From the NCBI GenBank assembly GCA_958295665.1, contig OY282560.1, forward strand, positions 24,325,653 through 24,389,652: a stretch of DNA of 64,000 nucleotides. Reading direction: 5' to 3'. Positions 21,620 to 33,755 of the stretch are shown one piece after another (the first letter of the stretch is position 1; every line of letters begins with the position of its first letter). Below the pieces are notes generated by a model. It ran no database searches. It worked only from the letters and a program-made list of their open reading frames with translations, and was not told the DNA's origin. A program made the translations under genes and the position numbers. The DNA comes from Tipula vernalis. Lineage: Eukaryota > Arthropoda > Insecta > Diptera > Tipulidae.

Positions 21620-22719
21620 CACACACCTTTGTATTCGATGTCTAGCTATGTTAGTACAATTTAACTACGACAGCCCAACTTAACGACGCGGTTTGCTGTT
21701 TGTTTCTGGGGAAGCCTCGGCCGGTTGCTTAGTATCAGGACTATTCTATTTTTTTTTCTTTTTTCTACGAAGGTTTTCATGTTTATGCCACAAATTTTCG
21801 GTTCGACAAGAACTCTTCCTCACTTCCACACTATGATTTATTCTCAATCTAGCTTGTGGGGGGAATTTGTAACTTTTAGGGTGTTATTTAGGCTTATCGT
21901 GTATCGTTCATATTCTATTTTTTAATTCTTCGCACCGACCTTCTAATGGGACAAATTTACACTTTACATAACACTTTTATATAGTTGTATTTGAGTTTGA
22001 ACCTTTTATATTTTTGAACAATAACGACGTCCAACATGTCACCTTTTTCTTCTATTATCTGTTTGTTTTCATTTTTTATCTCGTGAGTCTTACATTTACA
22101 TATGAATTTCCTTTTACGAAATCGATTTCCGAACATTTTTCGTTAACGAATTAATTCGTTAAGCGAGGGATTGGTGTATAAAGAATCCATATGAATCAGG
22201 AACATCATCTTATCCTTTAATGGGAGGCTGCAGAAGAATAGAACAAGCAGAGTTGGTAGACTGATATTTCCATACCGATATTTGTCTTACTCTAAAACCA
22301 TTTCTTACTCCAAAACCAAATTGCCCTGCATTTCTCAGCGCCAACCTTATCGGTTCGACTGCGGCTTGTTGTGCTTGAACTAACGTATTATCAGAATTTT
22401 AAGGATATAGGAGAGGGTTCAATTGTTACCAAAATATTTTATAGTTCACACAACCGATCAGTTACTTTTTGGTATATTTAGCAAAAAATATCAATATACA
22501 TATTTAGCAATTTTGAGAATATTCTTTTGTACGCAAATTAACTGTAAAACCAAAAAAAAACATTTAAACAATTTTTCGTTTATTGCGGAAAGATATTTAT
22601 TTCTTCTTCTTCTGGATTCTCAAATAGATCGCAGGAGTGGGATTTGTCTAATTCATAAAGTTCTCCGTTGCCTTTTGCAACTCATATCGATGAGGCAAAA
22701 GCGTTATTCATGCGGTTAA
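21620..22719. other. No gene seen
   Basis: Apart from the palindrome at 22143-22162, this stretch holds only short, low-complexity frames (for example 22423-22719) with no recognisable family. Confidence 0.4.
22143..22162. repeat. 20-bp perfect palindrome
   Basis: TTAACGAATTAATTCGTTAA reads identically on both strands. It has no neighbouring gene within 500 bp, so a regulatory role is not supported. Confidence 0.5.
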
Positions 22720-24350
22720 TTGTTTGTAGTAGTAGCTTATCATTCCATGTGATGTAGCGGCGTCCAAGTTTTTTTTTCCGGCATGTGACATGATCCACGG
22801 CCATGTATGTGTCCCAAATACTTGGTTGTTCTTCCTTTCAATAATTCTCTGAGCCTTTGTGAATTTTGTTTATATGTACTGAACTTAGTCAATTTCTTTC
22901 GGCGATGGTTTGCGGAAGTGAGAGCTGCAGTTTTAAACCCATAAGTTATCATGGGAACTATTGTTGTGTTGCACGTAGTGAGAGCAGTTTGGAACGGTAT
23001 TTTGTTTTACGTATGAAGAGCTGCATCTGCTTGATGAGTCCTAGTGCTTGATAGTGTCTGGCCCTGTAGTGAGAGGTCGACTTAGTTCCGAGGTCAACTG
23101 GGTGCCTAGATATCGCATTCTGTTGACGTGGCGGAACGTGATCCCTGCTACAACTGAACTGGTAGTGGGGTTGGATATGCAATGGGGGTCTTTAATGAGT
23201 ACTGTACATATTTGTGAATTAATTTCTAATCCAGCAATTTACAGGTTCATCTTTAACTTCTTGAGAATGGGTTTGATATTATTGATGTTATCTGATATGA
23301 GGACGCTGTCATCAGCCTAAGCAAGAATTAGTGGTAATTGTAGATTCTCACGGTGTTCCAATTTTAGTTCTGTAAACTCGTTGAGTATATGAAATTGAAT
23401 AACCGAGTGGAGATTGGACACCATAACTTCACTGCTTTATTTTTATTGATTGTGGTTGTGGTCACGTTCAATCACTTTATTGCAGTGTGCTCCCAGAAGC
23501 ATGTTTTAATTATGCGGTTTATTAAGTAATGAGGTGCTTATTGTTGTAAATATTCAGCGATCACATTTAGGTTTACGGTATCGAATGCTTTTGCTAGGTC
23601 GAGGGAGAGGACACTCACTCGATGGCCAGACCGCCATTTCTCGTCCAGTACGCGACGTAAGGGAAACATGTGGTCTTCTGTGGATCAACTGGCCATAAGA
23701 GCAGCTTATGTAATATTTTCGAATACAAATTGTACCCGACATTGTAATTTACCTTCGGTAATCGGCCACGTTTCTGGGATTTTTTATTTGTTGGAATCTG
23801 AAAGGTGCCAATCCACTCTGGAGGAGGATCATTACTTATCCAGGATTTTTTCACTATTTTTTGTATTACTTGAATCACCATTTCAGGCGCTGTCTATGCC
23901 GGGAGCAGCCTCTGTCCGAATTTAGTTAATGCCGAAGTAGATATCATCTGTGATGAATGGTGGCCCCTGTAAGAAGTAATCGTTCTCTTATTGGATTAGC
24001 CGTAGCCAGCTACCCTCCGATTTTACTAATTCGTTTAGCCAGGAGGAAATTGTAATGTAGTGCCTTTTCATTGTGTAAAGATGAGTTGTGGCGCGAGAGA
24101 AGTCTGAATGGTCTTGTCGGAGGAGCTATTACTCATTTTAATAATGATTTTTCCTTCCCTGTAGTTTTCCGATCCATTCTTTTCTGGGCCTGTTTTCGAA
24201 ATTCCTAGCATCTTTATAGGTTTTAATGGCACCTAAAGCCATATTTTCATATTATTTCGGGGAAGCCCGAAATCGAAAGCATGCCCAGCGCTCGGATTTT
24301 CCCTAATGCGCCACTGTCTAGAGCAGCTGTTCAAATAGAATCTAATTTAG
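22720..24350 (-). pseudogene. Decayed non-LTR reverse transcriptase
   Basis: Read on the minus strand from the right, the fragments follow RT order. A pre-RT region is followed by IPTNKKSQKRGRLPKVNYN and YSKILHKLL (RT block 2, near 23790). Next come FPLRRVLDEKW (near 23660), LSLDLAKAFDTVNLNVI (catalytic block A, near 23585), ADDSVLISDN (block C, near 23310), MRYLGTQLTSEL (near 23110) and LTYGFKTAALT-like sequence (22940-22870) matching the YGSETWTLT thumb motif. Many stops and shifts separate them. The combination points to an RTE- or CR1-like clade; the clade call is tentative. Plus-strand frames over this interval are shadows. Confidence 0.7.
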
Positions 24351-26953
24351 AATAGCTTTAGTACCTACTTTTCAACCACTGCAGTAAATACGTCATAAAT
24401 GAATGAATTCCCCGATAAAATAGGGAAGTTGTCATTTTTTTAAGTAGATCGAGCTTTATTATTATTTTATTTTAATTGACCGCCACTTTTTAGGTAATAT
24501 TGGCAAAACAATTTATTGAGTTTCCCTTCAAAATTCAATAATTTTTTTAACTTTTAATATTTCAAACTTCATAGGTCGGTTTTCAAAGAAAATCTAAAAC
24601 GTTAGTCTGTGCTGAAACATTGACGATATCTTTTCATAAGGAAAGGTATAGAAAGCAGTTCCTTCTAGAGAGTGAATATACCTGAAACAACGATAAAATA
24701 AACCGTAATGTGGAATTTATCCAAAATTTCTACTTAATATTACAAAGGAAATTAAAACGAGAAAACATACCAACCCATTCAATACCACCAATATATGTAT
24801 ATACGACCGCTCTTACAGCCCATCAAGTATAATAAATGATGGAATTTTTGAGTGAAAATCAATAAATTGTTATTGACTTCATACAACGTCATTGTATGAA
24901 GAAGTTTTGCCTAAAAATTACCTTAAATTTCATTGTTCGGAACAACTTTGAAAAACAAATTTTTTGCATCCTGATTTCCCTAGTTCTAACGATAAGACAA
25001 ATCAGAACATAACTGACATAAGACAATTCTCCTTCCAAATGTAATTAAACTAAACATTTTTTACATACGACAGACAAGTAGATCAGGTTATAAAAAAGGA
25101 TATCTACTCCTAAATGAATGTTGTCTAGGGGGAAAAAATAATTGGAATTAATAGTTGTAAGGCAGCTATATCCTAGGATATAACGTTGCAAGTAGAAATA
25201 GAGTAAACATCTAACTAAATATTTAATTAGCGGAACATTAAAAAAAATCTAAAAACATTTATTTTATTTTATTGACGCAATTCTTAATATTTAAAGAAAA
25301 CATTTTTTTGGTGTAGGGCTCTTTATAAAGAATTAGTACTCACGCAGGTTATCAAAATTTTGAATTTCATCTTTTGTATTATTACAAACAAATATTTTAA
25401 TAAAAAATCTTAATATTAATTTAATTTAATTCTAACAATCATAATATTTAAATTAGAATGATAATAACTAATAAATCAACCAGCAAATTATTATTACACC
25501 ATATCATTGTTGGTATTGTTAATTATTAATTTGGATTACATACAGCCATATCATATAAATGTAATTAATTTTTAATTTTCTATTTCGATAATTTTAAAAT
25601 TAATTAACATAAAATATTCATTATTACACACACAATAATCTAAATGTAAACATAGGTGTATATAGCTTAGTGTAGCGATGTATAAATTATTGTTGCATTA
25701 TTAATCTAATTTTGATTTATCTATTTTCACATAACATAAAAAAAAAATTCAAATGTTTATACTTTCATTTGGCTCAAATTTAATTATGCTATGATCATAA
25801 AACATATTTGCACAGATTTTCTAATGTTTTGTTAATTAAATCGTTTATAAAGTTCCATGTCATAAACTTTTCTAATTTTTCGGTTCTTGCTGGGATCCGT
25901 TTTATGCTTTGTCAACAGTGGAAGCCACAATGCTTCATGCAGTAAGCCCGTCCTCCGATAGTGTTCAGACAGTAATTTCTGTATGGACTGTATGGAAACA
26001 CTGTCCAACAGCTAAACAATTTATCGCGTGAAATTGAAATTTATTTAACAGTTAAACACTGTACTTAAAAACACTGTATGGTGCATGTATTACTCTCTCT
26101 TGTATGGGCACCATTAGATGTGTTTTGACTGACAACTTCTGTAGTCAGTGAGAGAAACGATATGAATTTGCTAAAATCAATTTATTTGTCGCAGAGCACA
26201 AGGCAAATATCGGAATCCTCTCTGACATATGGTCGTACAATCTAACGGTTATGTATGTACGCCTTGAGAGGAAGTAAAATTTACATAAATTCATTAAATC
26301 AATAAGATTTTTTCGGCTTTTTATAGACAAAATATATTAACAGAAAAAAATGAAGAGCCCAATTATTTATAATATATCTACCAAAAAAGTATAAATATTA
26401 ATCCATCCCCCCGTACTTTATCCTAAGAGTTATCAAAGGGTAATAACCCTGTGTTGGTACTGAAAAAGTTGGACTACTCATCAGATAGCTACGACAGATA
26501 GTGTCAAGTACGAACGTACTGATTTAGCGAATTATATTCACTAAATCAAAAAACTTAAGGAAAACTCTCATTTCTGTGTGTTTTATGCCAACACAAATAA
26601 TTAAGAGAAAGAGAATCAAGACAAAACTAAGTAATTATTTTGAACAGCTTTTCAGTGAAGTATTTGGTCTCTGGTTTATAGGAATTAAAATCAATTGCCA
26701 TAAAGAAACGGTAATAATTCTGAGGATGGGCGCAGAATACTCCATAACAAACCCTACCTACTCACTGTGAAAAAGGTTAAAAAATTATTGAATTCTCCGA
26801 ATTCTCGGAAAATCTACGAAATCAAGCAAGCCTTCCCTTATTTAACTGTCTACTTACAACATAATATTTTGACACTTGAATTTATCAAACATCAGTCCAA
26901 CTTTTTATATGGCTCTAACTAGTTTGATTTATTTGTGCTTCTCCCCAAAATAA
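24351..26953. other. Long AT-rich intergenic region
   Basis: No frame longer than about 64 codons, no recognisable repeat array and no tRNA-like cloverleaf was noticed. ACTGTATGG and AACACTGT phrases recur around 25985-26080 but do not form a clear repeat. Confidence 0.4.
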
Positions 26954-27577
26954 ATGATGAAACAAACAAGTTCTAATTACAGAGCAAGAATACAAATTTT
27001 AAAATGTAACAAAAAATCAATACGCCGCAAACCAAAAACCAATAGGAAACGGAGGGCAATCAAAAATTATATTAAAAATCGTTTATCAACGATCGGAATG
27101 AGCTACAACAATTTTAAATATAAACGACCACCCAACAAACGGATCATTATAATCGACGGCTATAACGTAGCATACACTTACACAAAACACAAACAATTTT
27201 CGCCCATTGGAATTGAAATAGCGAAAAATTACTTTGAGCAAAGAGGTCACGAAACTTTGATCGATTTGCCTAAATTTATGGTAAACCCAACCCGGATGCA
27301 CGGAACTGAAGGCATAAATAACAGGAAAAACAAGATGCCCGGTAGAAATTCAGCAACATCGCATGACAATCGATTTATATTGCAAGTGGCGGTTGATTTG
27401 GATGCAGCTATTTTAACGAATGACACTTTTACAGATTTTATTGATACGTGTGACGAATATCGAAATATAATTGAAAATCGATTAATCCGATACGGATTCT
27501 ATGGACGCCACATTCTTCAGCCCTTCCAATCGTGTTGCGGTCGAAACCTGGAGGATATTTTAAATAAAACGAGTTAA
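26954..27577 (+). CDS. Stand-alone NYN/Regnase (ZC3H12)-type RNase domain protein
   Basis: This intronless frame encodes 207 residues. The first 60 are very basic (KKSIRRKPKTNRKRRAIKNY). The NYN/PIN fold then follows: IIIIDGYNVAY (Asp68), FSPIGIEIAKNYFEQRGHE, SHDNRFILQVA (Asp138, Asn139), ILTNDTFTDF (Asp157), RLIRYGF and FQSCCGRNLEDILNK. In the ZC3H12/Regnase family this order builds an endoribonuclease that cuts mRNA stem-loops. Two things are odd. The usual catalytic pair DD in DDRF is DN here, and no CCCH zinc finger follows the domain, so the protein is much shorter than Regnase-1. It could be a retrocopy-derived gene or a specialised, perhaps inactive, RNA-binding paralog. A second Met follows the first directly. 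Confidence 0.75.
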   Translation: MMKQTSSNYRARIQILKCNKKSIRRKPKTNRKRRAIKNYIKNRLSTIGMSYNNFKYKRPPNKRIIIIDGYNVAYTYTKHKQFSPIGIEIAKNYFEQRGHETLIDLPKFMVNPTRMHGTEGINNRKNKMPGRNSATSHDNRFILQVAVDLDAAILTNDTFTDFIDTCDEYRNIIENRLIRYGFYGRHILQPFQSCCGRNLEDILNKTS

Positions 27578-29259
27578 TTCCTCTTTAATTACATTTTAAT
27601 TATGTGGATCGGTTTTTGCCATCCAATAATCAAAACAAAAAAAAAATCTCTTGAAATCAGGACACAAAGAATGAACTAAAACTTGCAATGAATGAAGAAA
27701 AAAAAAACACAGCAAGCAACAAGATAAGAAAAGTTCTTTAAAAACTGTCATTAATCTTGGTAACAGATTGGAAGATTATTGCTTTTAATAAATTTCTTCG
27801 TGTAAAAAAAATTGTAATTTTTCCCAAGTTGTGTTCTTTAAAAATTGATGCTCCTAATTAAAGAACGATTGATCAATTAAATTCAGAATTTATACATTAC
27901 AAAATGCATTTTATCTTATTGACGGCTTTGTGAATTTCAGGCTTGTCGTATAATATCGCAATAATGATTTCCTTCTGTGCATAGTTTATTGTTGCTGCTA
28001 TCTCGATTCACTGCAGCAGGTACCGTATGTAGAAAAAAAATTTGTTGCATGATTTAAATATTTAGAGTTCTGGGAATATGAACGTTTCATAATATTCAAT
28101 TGCTTGCACAAAATCGTTATATTTCTATTTCCATTCTATAAAAACGCGGTGATTAGTTGTGGGAATAGAAAAATTCAATATTGATATTCCAAATGCGGTT
28201 AATGTTTCCAACGAACTAGTATATACCCTTCTTGAATGCTTGTAAAATTTAAACGCTTATTTGAAAAAGTTATTGAATGTAATTATAGAGTTTCCGATTT
28301 TTTATTGAAACCATAAAATTTCAAACAAAATAAATTTATACATATTGTATAATTTAAACTTTTTTAAAGAGAAATTGAACGTGAAATAAAACGAAAAATA
28401 AAAAAGATTTTAATTACAAGATGTTATATTTATTAACTAGCTGAAGTACTCGACGTTGCCCGGGGTAAATAAAACATGTTTATATACTTAACTACCTTAG
28501 ATTCAGGGGACCCACCCCACGGATCCAAGTCTACAAATAATTTCATTGAGCCATTTATCTAAACTTAGTTAGAAAATAATGGTTGGGGGCACCTAAACCA
28601 AGTATATTGACCTATTTTGGTATAAAACCACTATGCAAAGTTTGAATCTGGTTGGATGAACGGAGTGGAAACGTATATAAAACATACACACAGGCATAAC
28701 GATTTTAATTTTTATAGTGTAATAAGGCAACACTCTCCTATTACAACAATGTACTATTTCCAAAATAGTAGTGTCTAGTATAACACGGTTAAAAAAATTT
28801 GATTCTGTAAATTGCATTGGAGGGAATTTTGAAAATGTAAAAAAACAAAATTTTAAATTAACAGTTAAAAAATTTGAATTTCGATAAATTTTTTGATTTG
28901 TTGTGTACTATATGCGCATATTTTGAATGCCAAACATCCATACCCACAACTTAGTTCGCCGCACCATTTGTAATAGCGGCAAAACAAAATAATTTTAAAG
29001 TAACAACTAATCTGCAACTCATAGTGCGTTCACATCCTGTATTCATAAGTCAGAAGAACTTTTTTCATATAAGTAATGCGAGACGTTTTCCGCAAAAATA
29101 GATTTACCGGAAGCATAGTTGCAAAGAAACAATCAAATATTTTTCATTCATATTTGGATCCCGCTTGTTGCAAAGCCACATTTGTGATTTTTTGAGTAAA
29201 CCGGTTGTCATTGCAATTTGTTTGATGGGCCTCTAAAGTCGGATTTGAAAAACGATATC
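27578..29259. other. AT-rich intergenic region, no gene seen
   Basis: No supported coding frame. CTAGCTGAAGTACTCGACGT at 28438-28457, followed by TGCCCGGGG, resembles terminal sequences of common insect interspersed repeats, but no element could be delimited. The 74-codon minus frame at 28593-28817 is unsupported. Confidence 0.35.
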
Positions 29260-29459
29260 NNNNNNNNNNNNNNNNNNNNNNNNNNNNNNNNNNNNNNNNN
29301 NNNNNNNNNNNNNNNNNNNNNNNNNNNNNNNNNNNNNNNNNNNNNNNNNNNNNNNNNNNNNNNNNNNNNNNNNNNNNNNNNNNNNNNNNNNNNNNNNNNN
29401 NNNNNNNNNNNNNNNNNNNNNNNNNNNNNNNNNNNNNNNNNNNNNNNNNNNNNNNNNNN
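29260..29459. other. Assembly gap (200 N)
   Basis: Exactly 200 undetermined bases lie just before an AT microsatellite and the exon array. The true length of the missing sequence is unknown, and the array may continue into it. Confidence 0.98.
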
Positions 29460-29586
<127 letters not shown>

Positions 29587-29599
29587 TAATATATTTTAA

Positions 29600-29726
29600 A
29601 ATTGAATGAAAAACTATTAATGAATATAATAAATATTTAATGAATATAATAAAATATTTAATCGTCGATTTCCACCCTGTGTTGTACACCGTAATTTTTG
29701 TAGCCACCAAATATGCACATTTATCT

Positions 29727-29766
<40 letters not shown>

Positions 29767-30380
29767 TTTAATTTAAAAAATAAAACAAAATTTTAATTAA
29801 TTATATTTGCTACTTACTATTTGAGTTTGCATAAAAGCTAGCAATAAAAATGTTCTTGAATGAATCCGTAAAAATTTGTTGCAATCCCTCGCTTACTCCA
29901 AACTGAAAACGTGAAATATTTTGAAATAAATGTCTGCTGTCTCGCTCAATCAAATAATAGTCCGTTGTTCCTCGAGTTCGATGATGAATAAATATTTAAT
30001 CGTCGATTTCCACCCTGTGTTGTACACCATAATTTTTGTAGCCACTAAATATGCATATTTATCTGTATAATAATAATAATAATTTAATTTAAAAAATAAA
30101 ACAAAATTTTAATTAATTATATTTGATACTTACTATTTGAGTTTGCATAAAAGCCAGCAATAAAAAAGTTCTTGAATAAATCCGTAAAAAACTGTTGCAA
30201 TCCCTCGCATACTCCAAACTGAAAACGTGCAATATTTTAAAATAAATGTCTGCTGTCTCGCTCAATCAAATAATAGTCCGTTGTTCCTCGAGTTTGATGA
30301 TGAATAAACATTTAATCGTCGATTTCCACCCTGTGTTGTACACCGTAATTTTTGTAGCCACCAAATATGCACATTTATCT

Positions 30381-30423
<43 letters not shown>

Positions 30424-31365
30424 TTTAATTTAAAAAATAAAACAAAATTTTAATTAATTATATTTGATACTTACTATTTGAGTTTGCATAAAAGCTAGCA
30501 ATAAAAATGTTCTTGAATGAATCCGTAAAAATTTGTTGCAATCCCTCGCATACTCCAAACTGAAAACGTGAAATATTTTGAAATAAATGTCTGCTGTCTC
30601 GCTCAATCAAATAATAGTCCGTTGTTCCTCGAGTTTGATGATGAATAAATATTTAATCGTCGATTTCCACCCTGTGTTGTACACCGTAATTTTTGTAGCT
30701 ACCAAATATGCACATTTATCTGTAATAATAATAATAATAATTTAATTTAAAAAATAAAACAAAATTTTAATTAATTATATTTGATACTTACTATTTGAGT
30801 TTACATAAAAGCTAGCAATAAAATGTTCTTGAATGAATCCGTAAAAATTTGTTGCAATCCCTCGCATACTCCAAACTAAAAACGTGAAATATTTTGAAAT
30901 AAATGTCTGCTGTCTCGCTCAATCAAATAATAGTCCGTTGTTCCTCGAGTTTGATGATGAATAAATATTTAATCGTCGATTTCCACCCTGTGTTGTACAC
31001 CGTAATTTTTGTAGCCACCAAATATGCACATTTATCTGTAATAATAATAATAATAATTTAATTTAAAAAATAAAACCAAATTTCATTGGATTATATTTGA
31101 TACTTACTATTTGGGTTTGCACAAAAGCTAGCAATAAAAAAGTTCTTGAATGAATCCGTAAACATTTGTTGCAATCCCTCGCATACTCCAAACTAAAAAC
31201 GTGAAATATTTTGAAACAAATGTGTGCTGTCTCGCTCAATCAAATAATTAGTCCGTTTTTCCTCGAGTTTGATGATGAATAAATATTTAATCGTCGATTT
31301 CCACCCTGTGTTGTACACCGTAATTTTTGTAGCCACCAAATATGCACATTTACGAGTATCTCATC
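29600..31365 (-). repeat. Tandem array of amplified pseudo-exons from the SAM-domain gene
   Basis: AATCGTCGATTTCCACCCTG recurs six times; its ATCG sits at 29661, 29999, 30315, 30656, 30972 and 31290 (spacing 316-341 bp). On the minus strand each full unit is an exon of about 245 bp. It begins after an acceptor (a TTA-repeat tract, then ACAG) and ends at a consensus donor (CAAATA|GTAAGTA). The exon matches the last exon of the SAM-domain gene (31541-32007), for example KIFHVFSLEYARD against KIFHVFNLEYPLA, with internal deletions and an in-frame TGA. Four units have both splice sites; partial units lie at both ends. Unit length varies mainly in the TTA tract (4 to 12 repeats). Protein coding is unlikely. 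Confidence 0.85.
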
Positions 31366-31540
31366 ACATTTATAACCATTCAATTTAAAAAATTTTAATT
31401 AACTATATTTAATTTGATACTTATACCATTCCATTTCAAATACTTATTTGTATAAAGTAAATCAATAACAGCGAAAAAATAGAAATACAATAAAATCATA
31501 ACCAGCGAAAAAAATAAAAATAAAATATTATAATTAAAAA

Positions 31541-33560
31541 TTATTTCGTAAGAACTTCGTTTAACAAAACGGCGATTTTTGTGTTTCTAAGTTTAGCATT
31601 TTTGATGCCATAAAAAAGTGCTTGAATAAATTCGTAAAAATTGGTTGCAGCAAGGGGATACTCCAGATTAAAAACGTGAAATATTTTAAAACAAATGTCT
31701 GCTGCCCTTAAAATATTGGAAAATGAAAATTTGACACCATCCAAATAGACATAAATTTCCTGTAATTCGACGATACTACTACCAGTTGCCATAATAAATG
31801 GCTGAATATGGCTTACTTTTGATGATAAAAACATTATGTGATCGTCTAACTCTTGCAAAGATTTACCTACAAATAGAAATGAGTCCTGCGAATCGCGAAT
31901 AGTGTATTTAATCACAGATTTCTGCCCTGCGTTATTCTTACTGACACTTTTTTGCGTAGGCACCAAATAAGCATGCAATGCCCATAGTACTACTGCATTG
32001 CGACTATCTATTAATAGAACAAAGAAGTTTTTAAATAATTTTACATACAAAGAAGTTTTTAAATAATTTTACTTTCTGAGATTTCTGTGCCTCGTTTTAA
32101 TTTATGTATTACCGCGGCTACATTTTTATCTTTTATATTTCCTTCCTTGTAAAGGAAATCGCTTAAATGACTGCTGTATTCTGCCCACTTATCCAAAAGG
32201 CTATTGTTTTCTGGAAACAGTACTTTAAAATCCATGTCGACCTAAAAGACAAAAATATTATTTTATTTTAATACTTGTATAAATGTATGTACTATAAACA
32301 AAAAATACCAAACGGTATCCTGAAGGTCTTTTATAGAACGGCCATTTTTGCAAGATATCTCCTGTATTAATAATATTTTTTATCTCATTGAGTCTATATT
32401 TACTACAAGCCTGCCAAGTTCGATCAAATTCCTCCACTGTTAGATTATCGAACTTGAGTGAGCGCTCGCAATTTTCTGCATCTGTTTCTGAAGCTAAATA
32501 CATAAATTTAGTACAATAACGTTTATTTAGTAAAAAATAAATATTATTTATAAAATATTGTACAGAAATGAATATTATATAACCAATATTAAAGCATACT
32601 TAGCTCATTAAACGGTTCTACTTCCTTTGGTGTCGCATCTAATAAAATCGGTTTAAAACTGCTTTTTAGATTGCAGCATCGGTTATACAGTTTGCCTCTT
32701 CTGCCTGTTCGATAAAATTCCTATTAAACAAAGTATGGTTTATTTTATTTTCCAGTATTTAAACAATATAAGTTTTTATTACGGGCTTCTCCGATTTAAA
32801 TGTTTCGCAAATTTCTTCCTCCAATCTGTAACTCATCGTCAGTGACATGTTTACGTTTCTATCACAGAAGTGTTTGCAAATCATATTTATTAAAATAGTT
32901 CGTTGCTCGTCGTGCAGTTTACCAATCTGTTCGTAGTAATGAATTATAAAACTTCCTTTTCCAGATTCTTTTAAGATATCTGCCAAAGTTATTTCAGATG
33001 CATTTGCTTGCGTTGCTTTTATTGAAACTAAAGAATCACTCGTTGTAGATGAAGATGTATTATAGTTTGACATTTTAGTTTGAGGCGGCATTATTTCGTG
33101 TAGAGGCGATCCAATTTCTTCCCTCCATTTTGTTAAATAACTTTCAAATAATATTTGAGTTCCCATAGGGTATTTTGACATTAGACGTTCTACTTGGCGC
33201 AGATTAATTATTTTTAAAATATCAATGTTAACCTGTTCAACTGCCGAAAAACTTTTATTGATTATTTTTAATTTTGAAAAGGTTTGTATACTAACATGTG
33301 AAATGTTCCGACAAAAACTCTAATTTCCAAGAATCTAGCAAAGGTAGCAAATCATTGTGATTATCTTGCTTGGGCATATTGTCCGTTCGTTGCGAAGAGA
33401 TTTGTCCAATCTCTTCAAAAATTTCGGTGCTGGATGGAGAAATATTGTTCGCTGAATTAATGTCGTAAGGGTATCCCGATAATGTAGTATAATTGTTGAG
33501 TCTTGCATCTTCTGTTTGTTCGGAAATATCGAATACATGTTCTGATTGTATTCCTGCCAT
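31541..33560 (-). CDS. SAM-domain protein of a two-gene transposon, six exons
   Basis: My model is complement(join(31541..32007, 32073..32241, 32309..32493, 32600..32720, 32783..33240, 33296..33560)), 554 residues. The introns are 54-106 bp. All donor/acceptor phases agree (1, 0, 1, 0, 1) and no stop interrupts the frame, which strongly supports it. Residues 1-70 are polar. Residues 71-132 form a SAM-like helical domain (LLDSWKLEFLSEHF ... YLTKWREEIG). A conserved block follows with ILKESGKGSFIIHYYEQ, RRGKLYNRCCNLK, WPFYKRPSGYRL, and in the last exon AVVLWALHAYLVP, QDSFLFVG, IQPFIMATG and DICFKIFHVFNLEYP. I recognise this layout from animal proteins of unknown function that accompany a TNP2-like transposase. 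Function is inferred as a DNA- or protein-binding accessory. It lies 195 bp downstream of the zinc-finger gene, same strand. Confidence 0.82.
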
Positions 33561-33755
33561 ACTGCCACGTTTAACAAATCACCTTTTGATTTTTAAATAA
33601 TTTAAGATTCAAATTTTATTGATATGATAAGAAATTTTAATACAACTTTGATGAATGAGAATATAAAAGGTTTAATAAAAAAAATATTATGTTTCAAATT
33701 TAGGTTTAATACTATTTTATATTTAATAATATAAAACTTTGTTGGAATTAGTTAA

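Noticed and set aside
23048..23320. 90-codon plus-strand frame
   Set aside because: It is antisense to the decayed reverse transcriptase, which reads on the minus strand.
32759..32783. Alternative donor GTTTAA at 32764 for exon 2 of the SAM-domain gene
   Set aside because: It would give a 44-bp intron with a weak donor. GTAATA at 32782 gives a 62-bp intron, the same phase and a better fit to the family pattern.
33335..33577. Overlapping 80-codon minus frame at the start of the SAM-domain gene
   Set aside because: It is out of frame with the exon 1 to exon 2 splice. The frame starting at 33560 continues through all six exons.
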